Source of the DNA: an uncultured Eubacteriaceae bacterium
GTDB taxonomy: Bacteria; Bacillota; Clostridia; Eubacteriales; Eubacteriaceae
Assembly: GCA_947630385.1 (NCBI GenBank)
Contig: CANRHG010000071.1
Span: 1 to 8,571 of the forward strand
Length of the DNA: 8,571 bases
Direction of reading: 5' to 3'
The position numbers were made by a program, and so were the translations under genes. Below the pieces are notes generated by a model that did no database searches, was not told the DNA's origin, and saw only the letters and a program-made list of their open reading frames with translations. Positions 1 through 4,829 of this stretch are shown piece after piece (position 1 is the first letter of the stretch; every line of letters begins with the position of its first letter).

Positions 1-53
1 TTCAAAAAGTCCGGGAAGGTTTTACAATCAAAACATTAAAGGAAAATTTGCAC
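1..53. other. short flank with no recognisable gene
   Basis: This stretch lies downstream of the leftward SRP RNA. I find no start codon with a ribosome binding site that leads to an open frame on either strand. In many Bacillota dnaX follows the SRP RNA gene, but nothing here resembles a DnaX N-terminus, so such a gene, if present, lies beyond the window. Confidence 0.5.
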
Positions 54-80
54 AAAAAAAGTCAACGTAGTTGACCGTAC
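54..80 (-). terminator. Intrinsic terminator of the SRP RNA, formed by its own closing helix
   Basis: On the minus strand the RNA 3' arm (80-61) is followed at once by seven T (60-54). The 5' partner of that arm is not local; it is the first 20 nt of the transcript (355-336). The long-range closing helix can therefore act as a terminator stem, and the T-run marks the likely 3' end. Confidence 0.7.
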
Positions 81-355
81 ACCTAGACTTGATTGATCTT
101 GCCCCTGCGGGATCCCAGTAGTTAACTCGGATCAGATGCTCCTACGGCACATAAAAGGGCTTGCTTATCGCTGCTTCCTTCCGGACCTGACGAGGTTCAC
201 AAGTTTTTATTGCGTAGGGTCCGACCGTCAACATCACTTGCTGAGAGCAGACCAGAAACGCGAAAAACCGCATTTAGGACTTCAACCCTGCTCGAGCGGA
301 TTGCAGGTTACAGAGCACCGCTAGCTCTCCGTCTAGTACGGCCAACTACGTTGAC
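61..355 (-). ncRNA. ffs: Large-type signal recognition particle RNA (scRNA, Alu + S domain)
   Basis: This is the RNA scaffold of the signal recognition particle, which with Ffh directs ribosomes making membrane proteins to FtsY and the translocon. Seen directly: on the minus strand the universally conserved S-domain hairpin lies at 191-170, with GGUCC, a GGAA tetraloop (182-179) and GGAAGC. A 5' Alu-type segment (about 325-270) carries CCTGCAATCCGCTCGAGCAG, closely similar to the Bacillus subtilis scRNA as I recall it. The first 20 nt (355-336) pair with the last 20 nt (80-61) with only one G-U pair, closing the whole RNA. The length of about 295 nt matches the large type of Gram-positive bacteria rather than the about 114-nt 4.5S RNA of enterobacteria. 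Ends are inferred from the closing helix and the following T-run; the mature RNA may be trimmed. A leftward promoter lies just upstream. Confidence 0.96.
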
Positions 356-379
356 TGAAAAATTATTTTACCACATAAT
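351..379 (+). promoter_or_regulatory. Promoter of the first degV gene, opposed to the SRP RNA promoter
   Basis: TTGACT (351-356) and CATAAT (374-379) are separated by 17 bp, a good sigma-70/SigA-type promoter. Initiation is predicted near 386, giving a leader of about 35 nt. The -35 hexamer overlaps the first bases of the SRP RNA gene, and the two promoters occupy the same DNA in opposite directions. The degV ribosome binding site is AGGA at 413-416, 4 nt before the ATG. Confidence 0.65.
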
Positions 380-393
380 ACTTATTCAGTAAA
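365..393 (-). promoter_or_regulatory. Promoter of the SRP RNA gene
   Basis: On the minus strand TTTACT (393-388) and TAAAAT (370-365) are separated by 17 bp. Predicted initiation is near 358, a few bases before the 5' strand of the SRP RNA closing helix at 355. It fits a housekeeping sigma factor. An alternative -10, TATTAT at 380-375, is further from the RNA 5' end and has a poorer -35. Confidence 0.65.
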
Positions 394-420
394 GCATTTT
401 TACAAAAAACATAGGAAAAT

Positions 421-1298
421 ATGAGCGACTACGTACTTACCGCATCTTCGACGGCGGATCTACCTAAGGAACAATTTGAAGAACTTAATATTCCCATTAA
501 CCTGTTTCAGTACAACCTCGATGGAGAGGTCTTCCCCGACGATCTATACCAGACGATGACCAGCAAAGAGTTTTACGACAAGATAAGAGACGGCGCCCAA
601 CCGCTGACCTCTCAGCCGAACGTCGGCGAATACGTGGACTTTTTTCGACCCTTCTTAGAAGACGGAAAAGATATCATTCACGTCACCCTATCTTCCGGCA
701 TCTCGGGCTCGATCAACTCCGCCCAAAACGCCGCCGAAGAACTCCGTAAAGAGTTCCCAGACCGTAAGATCGAGATCATCGACTCGCTCGGCGCTTCTTC
801 CGGTTACGGTCTGATCATGGCCGAAGCCGCCAAAAAACGCGACGAAGGGCTGAGTTTTGTAGAACTCGCCGACTGGATCAACAACAACAAACTCAAGATG
901 CACCACTGGTTCTACTCGGGAGATCTCACTTCCTTTAAGCGCGGCGGGCGTATCTCACCGGCGGCTTACATGATCGGAAACATGTTAAACATCGTGCCGC
1001 TCATGAACATGAACGACAAAGGTGAGCTTATCCCGAGAAAGAAACTGCGCGGTAAAAGCGCCGCCAGAAAACGCCTGGTCAAGGAAATGATCGACCACGC
1101 CGAAGGTGGGAAAGACTACTCCGGTAAAGTTTATATGTGCCATTAGACGAAGCACAGGCCCTGGCCAAACTCATCGAAGAAGAATTCCCCAACATCGACG
1201 GGCCCGTTCAGATCAACGATATCGGAACCGTCATCGGAACCCATACCGGTCCCGGTACGGTCGCGGCTTTTTTCTGGGGCGATCAAAGAATCGACTGA
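421..1298 (+). pseudogene. DegV/FakB-family fatty-acid-binding protein, frameshifted near its C-terminus
   Basis: The DegV family binds one long-chain fatty acid and, as FakB, presents it to the kinase FakA for phosphorylation and entry into phospholipid synthesis in the cytoplasm. The intact frame gives 241 residues (421-1146). Family motifs seen: SSTADL at residues 9-14, TSQP at 63-66, SSGISGS at 91-97, DSLGASSGYG at 121-130, GGRIS at 175-179 and LNIVPL at 189-194. After residue 241 (His) a TAG interrupts. The tail continues in the -1 frame from about 1143 to the TGA at 1296-1298, with 51 codons including LDEAQALAKLI, GTHTGPGT and ending FFWGDQRID, the usual end of this subfamily. From recalled relatives about three residues are missing between the two parts, which suggests a deletion of roughly 10 nt rather than programmed slippage. 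The His of HTGPGT contacts the fatty-acid carboxylate in FakB structures, so the 241-residue product should be impaired. A sequencing error is the main alternative. Confidence 0.85.
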
Positions 1299-1423
1299 AT
1301 GAGGGCGGTCTTTAGACCCAGACCCATCAGTCCCAGCGCTTCAAAGATCGTAAACAAAATCACCGCGATTATAATGATCACGGCGACCACGCGCATAAAA
1401 TTAACAAACCATTTAGGACCCAT
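1283..1423 (-). CDS. Small single-helix membrane protein, 46 residues, unknown function
   Basis: I do not recognise a family. The frame starts ATG at 1423-1421, 2 nt after the TAA of the methyltransferase gene, and ends TGA at 1285-1283. The start is MGPKWFVNFMR, followed by a strongly hydrophobic run of about 16 residues (VVAVIIIIAVILFTIF) at 12-27 and a glycine/leucine-rich end (LGLMGLGL at 31-38). A short basic N-terminus before one membrane helix suggests insertion with the N-terminus inside. Purine-rich AGAAAGAAG in the last codons of the upstream gene could act as a weak ribosome binding site, and the 2-nt gap favours translational coupling. Its last 16 bases are antisense to the end of the broken degV. 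The operon position and protein-like composition argue for a real gene; its small size and lack of known relatives leave doubt. Confidence 0.65.
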   Translation of the reverse strand: MGPKWFVNFMRVVAVIIIIAVILFTIFEALGLMGLGLKTALIQSIL

Positions 1424-1425
1424 AG

Positions 1426-2805
1426 TTACTTCTTTCTGATTCTTAGGCCTTTGGGATAGTGGTTTTTGATCTTACCGCTATATTTCCCAAAGCCTACCGG
1501 ATGGCCCTGATAACACATCAGGACCCATCCTTTTTTCAGTTCCTCTCTCGCCTCGATCTCTTCGCCTTTTAAATAGCGCCAAAGCTCGTCTTCCTCCAAC
1601 TCGTAAACGTTCGAGAAATCTTCCTTCTTCAGGCTCATCGCCAGCGCGTGCGACGGCTCAAACCGGCGCGTCTTAAACTCACCAAGCAACAGCCCCGGCC
1701 GGACGACGTGCAGTCCCGTCAGCATCTCCGGTCTGATCCCTTCGGGAAGCAGATACAGTTTATTTTCGTAAGTGTACAGACTTTTTTCGTCAAATCCGGC
1801 AAGATACTCGTCTCTGAAGTCCGCGAAGTCCGGATAAAGGCGTTTTGAGATCCCTTTTAAGTGAGGGTTCGGTTTATAGCGCCGCCTTAACTTTGGTGGC
1901 TCTCCCTCTTTTTTAAGGCGCGCTATAAAATGGCCCTCCCCGTCGTCGAGGTGGGGCCAGACGCGGCTAGCCTTGGCGATCTCGGTATTCCCACTTTCGG
2001 TAAACTCCGGTCGCGCTTTAGAAAGCCCCAGACCGGTCGGAACGATCTCGTAGTTATTAGTTTTTACAAAAGCCTCGATCTGTTCTTCGTCTTCGACCGG
2101 CTCGAAGGTACAGGTCGAGTAGACGATCTGACCTCCCGGCTTTAGGAGACGGTCGCAGATTTCTAGAAGCTCGGCCTGCGTCTTCGCCGACTGCTTGACC
2201 CTGCCCGGGCTCCACTCGGTAATAACGTCTTCATCTTTGCGAAACATCCCCTCGCCGCTGCACGGGGCGTCGATCAGGATCTTATCAAAAGCCCCTTCGA
2301 AGTTTTTAAGCAGTCTTTCCGGCCTTTCGTTTAAGATCACGGCGTTTCTTACGCCCATGCGTTCCAGGTTGCTCGCGAGCACTTCCGCACGACCCTGATG
2401 GATCTCGTTTGAGATGAGTACCGCCTTCGGGTTTTTCGCGGCGATCTGGGTGGACTTGCCCCCAGGGGCCGCGCAAAGATCGAGCACGAGCTCCCCGTCT
2501 TCGACGGGCAGGACCTGGGCGGGCGTCATCGCCGAAGGCTCCTGCGGGTAATACAGCCCCGTATAATAATGTGGAGACTTACCCGGACGACTTTCGACGT
2601 CGATAAAAAAGCCGTCCGGCACGTATGGTACCGGCTCGGCTTTAAATTCTTCCGGAAGCAGTCTCTGTAGGTCTTCGGGCGTGACCTTTAGGCGGTTGGC
2701 CCGGATCCCCTTTTTCGGGCTTTGCTCAAGGCTTTTAAAAAAGGGCCCGGCTTCCTCTCCGAGGAGTTCTTTATAATAGGTAACAAATTCTTGTGGAAGT
2801 TCCAT
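1426..2805 (-). CDS. rsmF: 16S rRNA (cytosine-5) methyltransferase, RsmF/NOL1-NOP2-Sun family
   Basis: This enzyme transfers a methyl group from S-adenosylmethionine to C5 of cytosines in 16S rRNA near the decoding centre; E. coli RsmF acts at C1407, and the Thermus and enterococcal enzymes also act at C1404 and neighbours, so the exact target here is open. The 459 residues match the usual RsmF length. Seen: an N-terminal RNA-binding segment (1-100, with GIRANRLK), SAM motif I LDLCAAPGGKST at 108-119, motif IV DAPCSGEGMF at 179-188 with the product-release Cys182, and motif VI YSTCTF at 229-234 with the catalytic Cys232. RVWPHLDDGEGHFIARL (281-297) is typical of RsmF, and a PUA-like C-terminal domain fills the rest. 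The ATG directly abuts the TAA of the PIN/TRAM gene, and GGGAGG, 4 nt before the start, overlaps that gene's last codons, so the two are probably translated in a coupled way. Confidence 0.93.
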   Translation of the reverse strand: MELPQEFVTYYKELLGEEAGPFFKSLEQSPKKGIRANRLKVTPEDLQRLLPEEFKAEPVPYVPDGFFIDVESRPGKSPHYYTGLYYPQEPSAMTPAQVLPVEDGELVLDLCAAPGGKSTQIAAKNPKAVLISNEIHQGRAEVLASNLERMGVRNAVILNERPERLLKNFEGAFDKILIDAPCSGEGMFRKDEDVITEWSPGRVKQSAKTQAELLEICDRLLKPGGQIVYSTCTFEPVEDEEQIEAFVKTNNYEIVPTGLGLSKARPEFTESGNTEIAKASRVWPHLDDGEGHFIARLKKEGEPPKLRRRYKPNPHLKGISKRLYPDFADFRDEYLAGFDEKSLYTYENKLYLLPEGIRPEMLTGLHVVRPGLLLGEFKTRRFEPSHALAMSLKKEDFSNVYELEEDELWRYLKGEEIEAREELKKGWVLMCYQGHPVGFGKYSGKIKNHYPKGLRIRKK

Positions 2806-3903
2806 TTAACCTCCCTGAGGTTTGGCAAAAATCATGCGGCCGGCCGCGGTTTGAAGAATCGACGTGACTTCCACGTCGAGCGTTCTTCCGATCAGGTTCT
2901 TCGCGTGTTCGACGACGATCATCGTTCCGTCGTCGAGGTAAGCGACCGCCTGTCCGGGTTCTTTTCCGGCTTTGATCAGACTGACTTCGATCTGCTCGCC
3001 CGGCAGAACGATCACCTTGACGGCGTTGGCCAGTTCGTTGATGTTTAAAATATCGATCCCCTGCACGCTTGCCAGTTTGTTTAGGTTGTAATCGTTGGTG
3101 ATGATCTTATAATTCTTGTCTTTGGCCGTCTTGATCAGTTTGGAGTCCACGTCTTTTAGATCGCCGTAGTCTTCTTCAAAGATCTCGACGGAGCCGGGGA
3201 AATTTTCTTCGAGCTTGGCCACGACGTCAAGGCCCCTTCGACCCTTAAGGCGCTTTAGATCCTCGGCCGAGTCCGAGATGAGTTGGAGCTCATTTAAGAC
3301 GTATACGGGAATGATCAGCGGGCCTTCGAGAAACTTCGTCTTAAAGATATCCACGATGCGCCCGTCGATGATCACGCTGGTATCGAGTAGCTTGGGTTTT
3401 TGCGCGTCTTTTTTCTTGCTCCGGTTCCGGTGTGGTGTACTCGGGGTGAGTAGGGAGCGCCTTAGCCTTCCGACCATCGTGTTGAACTCGTCGTTGTAGT
3501 TTCTCGGTAGTGTCCAGCCGATGTAGCCAAAAACGACGTACATGATGACCGTGATGATCCACTGGATTCCGGGAACGGGAAACGAGCTAAAGGCCGAGCT
3601 GATCAAAAACGCGATGATAAGACCGAGGATCAGACCGACGGCCTGAAAAGTGACGTTCGTCAGCGAAGTCTTTTTTAACATGTTCGCGACGTGATCCGCG
3701 ACGTTTCGTAGAACCGACAAGATAAAAGGAAAAATAATATAAAAAATAATTGCGAGTGCGAGCATACAGGTCCCGCAAACGATCAGGTCGTTGTGGACCG
3801 GCAAAACTCTCATAATTGTCGGGTTCGATAAAATCAGGCTTCCAACCAAAAGGCCCAGTAGCAGTCCCAGAATCGACGTTAAGAAGCGAACGACATTGTA
3901 CAT
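2806..3903 (-). CDS. Membrane-anchored PIN/TRAM-domain protein (YacL type)
   Basis: This 365-residue protein matches the YacL family of Bacillota in length and order of parts. About four hydrophobic membrane segments lie at 5-26, 42-64, 87-104 and 113-131. A basic linker (145-165) leads to a cytoplasmic PIN nuclease-like domain at about 171-293, with acidic residues in the expected places: Asp174 in LLDTSVIIDGR, Glu205 in LNELQ, Asp253 in DVDSKL and Asp271 in TNDYN. A TRAM RNA-binding domain follows at about 296-361. PIN domains of this type usually cleave RNA with bound metal ions; the substrate of YacL proteins is not established to my knowledge. The start is secured by AAAGGAGG 5 nt before the ATG. 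YacL-type genes often lie beside carD in clostridia, as here. It is the first gene of the block leading into rsmF. Confidence 0.92.
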   Translation of the reverse strand: MYNVVRFLTSILGLLLGLLVGSLILSNPTIMRVLPVHNDLIVCGTCMLALAIIFYIIFPFILSVLRNVADHVANMLKKTSLTNVTFQAVGLILGLIIAFLISSAFSSFPVPGIQWIITVIMYVVFGYIGWTLPRNYNDEFNTMVGRLRRSLLTPSTPHRNRSKKKDAQKPKLLDTSVIIDGRIVDIFKTKFLEGPLIIPVYVLNELQLISDSAEDLKRLKGRRGLDVVAKLEENFPGSVEIFEEDYGDLKDVDSKLIKTAKDKNYKIITNDYNLNKLASVQGIDILNINELANAVKVIVLPGEQIEVSLIKAGKEPGQAVAYLDDGTMIVVEHAKNLIGRTLDVEVTSILQTAAGRMIFAKPQGG

Positions 3904-3925
3904 ATCAACCTCCTTTCTAACGATT

Positions 3926-3955
3926 TATAAAGCGAACGTCTTTAGTTTAAACCAA
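3926..3955 (-). promoter_or_regulatory. Possible promoter of the PIN/TRAM-rsmF block
   Basis: Because a terminator follows carD, the downstream genes need a promoter in the 80-bp gap. The best pair on the minus strand is TTGGTT (3955-3950) and TTTATA (3931-3926), 18 bp apart; TATAAA at 3929-3924 is an alternative -10. The -35 is poor, so the assignment is tentative. It is overlapped by an inverted repeat at 3946-3965. Confidence 0.35.
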
Positions 3956-3965
3956 GGGGTTTAAA
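3946..3965. promoter_or_regulatory. Perfect 8-bp inverted repeat, possible operator
   Basis: The plus strand reads TTTAAACC (3946-3953), AAGG, GGTTTAAA (3958-3965), a perfect 8-bp dyad with a 4-bp spacer. No T-run follows on either strand, so it is not a terminator. It covers the presumed -35 region of the PIN/TRAM promoter, where a dimeric repressor or activator would bind. No regulator is identified. Confidence 0.45.
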
Positions 3966-3984
3966 TGTACTTTAAAAAAAGCAT

Positions 3985-4009
3985 AAAAAAACCTCTTATT
4001 TAAAAGAGG
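3985..4009 (-). terminator. Intrinsic terminator of carD
   Basis: On the minus strand CCTCTT (4009-4004), a 6-nt loop and AAGAGG (3997-3992) are followed by seven T (3991-3985). The stem starts 3 nt after the carD stop codon. With only six pairs it may let some transcription through into the PIN/TRAM gene. Confidence 0.8.
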
Positions 4010-4012
4010 CGA

Positions 4013-4498
4013 TTAATCTTTGCCGATCGCATCGTTGATGAGATCCAAAGCTTCTTCTTTCGAGATGTCCTTGACCAAAACGATCTCGGAGATGAGAAAG
4101 TTTCGGGCCGACGTCATCATTTTCTTTTCACCGGTCGATAGGCCCTTTTGACGGTTCAGGAGCGTCAGATTCTTTACGACTTCCCCGACTTTAAACGGGT
4201 CCCCGGTCTTTAAAATCTCCATGTTGTCCTGGTAACGTTTGCTCCAGTTCTTGTTCATCGTGCCCATCTTGCCGTGGAGCGATAAAATGAGTTCGTCGAT
4301 CACTTCCGGTGAGACGACGGGACGGATCCCGACGGAGTCCGCGTTGTCGACGGGAATCATGATCTCCATATTTTCGCTGAGTATCTCGAGTTTGTAATAA
4401 GTTCTTTCGCCTTCTTCAAACAAATCATGATCTTCGATGGCCCGGACGATCCCGGCTCCATGCATTGGATAGACGATACGGTCGTTTATTTCGTACAT
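4013..4498 (-). CDS. carD: CarD/CdnL-family RNA polymerase-binding regulator
   Basis: CarD proteins bind the RNA polymerase beta subunit at promoters and stabilise the open complex, adjusting rRNA and housekeeping transcription. With the start used here the protein has 161 residues, typical of the family. The N-terminal Tudor-like RNAP-interaction domain spans about 1-60 (YEINDRIVYPMHGAGIV, then YYKLEIL and MEIMIPV). The C-terminal helical DNA-binding domain contains NWSKRY with Trp85, the residue that in mycobacterial CarD (also Trp85) inserts at the upstream edge of the transcription bubble. I chose the ATG at 4498 because GAGG lies 6 nt upstream and family members begin close to this point; a GTG at 4522 would add eight residues but has no good ribosome binding site. 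The gene has its own promoter, leader and terminator, so it can be controlled apart from the genes after it. Confidence 0.93.
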   Translation of the reverse strand: MYEINDRIVYPMHGAGIVRAIEDHDLFEEGERTYYKLEILSENMEIMIPVDNADSVGIRPVVSPEVIDELILSLHGKMGTMNKNWSKRYQDNMEILKTGDPFKVGEVVKNLTLLNRQKGLSTGEKKMMTSARNFLISEIVLVKDISKEEALDLINDAIGKD

Positions 4499-4524
4499 CT
4501 TAAACCTCAATCTTGTTTTCACTT

Positions 4525-4576
4525 CCCGAACGATTTCGGGTAACGCCGCTTGCGGCCGGGTTATCCGAAAACTCGG
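4525..4576 (-). promoter_or_regulatory. Three consecutive hairpins in the carD leader
   Basis: Between the predicted start site and the carD ribosome binding site the minus strand can form CCGA-GTTT-TCGG (4576-4565), GCCG-CAAG-CGGC (4556-4545) and CCCGAA-ATCG-TTCGGG (4540-4525). None is followed by a T-run, so they are not ordinary terminators. They may be a protein-binding leader, an RNA stability element or without function; no known riboswitch is recognised. Confidence 0.5.
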
Positions 4577-4585
4577 CCATTTATA

Positions 4586-4594
4586 ATTATACCA
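4586..4594 (-). promoter_or_regulatory. Second, extended -10 promoter of carD
   Basis: TGGTATAAT on the minus strand has a perfect TATAAT (4591-4586) preceded by the TGn extension. No good -35 lies 17 bp upstream (AGAATA), as is common for extended -10 promoters. It starts about 20 bp downstream of the consensus promoter, so the two would compete for polymerase. Confidence 0.5.
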
Positions 4595-4604
4595 AAACTT
4601 TTTT

Positions 4605-4633
4605 ATTTTATTCTTTCCTTAATTCCTTGTCAA
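4605..4633 (-). promoter_or_regulatory. Strong promoter of carD
   Basis: On the minus strand a consensus TTGACA (4633-4628) and TAAAAT (4610-4605) are separated by exactly 17 bp. Initiation is expected near 4598, giving a leader of about 100 nt before the carD ATG. Confidence 0.7.
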
Positions 4634-4788
4634 ACGAGGAATTTAAAGAAATTTGCCCTAAACGCGGCTAAAGTGACGGATTTTAGTTCGTTTTTTAAGT
4701 TCAAATCGTTTTCAACGCCAAAACCGCTTAATTTTGTTTTCCTACGATAAATTTTTTGTATATCATAAACATATCCAAGAGAAAGGAA
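4634..4788. other. AT-rich divergent spacer between carD and the second degV
   Basis: No gene is supported here on either strand. A rightward promoter for the second degV must lie here. The best match is TTGTTT (4734-4739) with TATATC (4759-4764) at 19 bp, or TATCAT (4761-4766), all weak, so I do not assign one firmly. Confidence 0.4.
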
Positions 4789-4829
4789 CCGTCGTGGAGA
4801 CGACGGTGTTGCGGAACCAGTGGCTATAA
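4789..4829 (+). promoter_or_regulatory. Leader hairpin and 11-codon upstream reading frame before the second degV
   Basis: CCGTCGT (4789-4795), loop GGAG and ACGACGG (4800-4806) form a perfect 7-bp hairpin. An upstream frame begins at GTG 4794 within this hairpin, 6 nt after AGGA (4784-4787). It encodes METTVLRNQWL and ends at TAA 4827-4829, overlapping the degV GTG start (4820) by 10 nt. The degV start itself has only a weak GGAA (4813-4816) upstream. This is what a translationally coupled leader peptide would look like, but the frame is very short and may be chance. Confidence 0.4.

Noticed and set aside
379..391. TACT-tattc-AGTA dyad near the degV start site as an operator
   Set aside because: Only four pairs, with no match to FapR- or FabT-type boxes that I know; too short to support.
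136..392. Short rightward open frames of about 60 codons over the SRP RNA gene
   Set aside because: They lie antisense to a clearly recognisable structured RNA, have no good ribosome binding site and no protein-like pattern.
1138..1146. Programmed -1 frameshift in the first degV
   Set aside because: No slippery heptamer is in register before the TAG, and direct slippage would give a protein lacking about three residues normally present at this place.
1106..1315. Rightward 69-codon frame over the degV end
   Set aside because: It is the wrong third frame; the genuine continuation of degV is the -1 frame from about 1143, which carries family motifs.
1302..1325. GGTCTTTAGACC as a terminator between degV and the small membrane gene
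   Set aside because: The stem has only four to five pairs and no T-run follows on either strand.
4500..4522. Upstream GTG start for carD at 4522
   Set aside because: No ribosome binding site precedes it, while the ATG at 4498 has GAGG at ideal distance and gives the usual family N-terminus.
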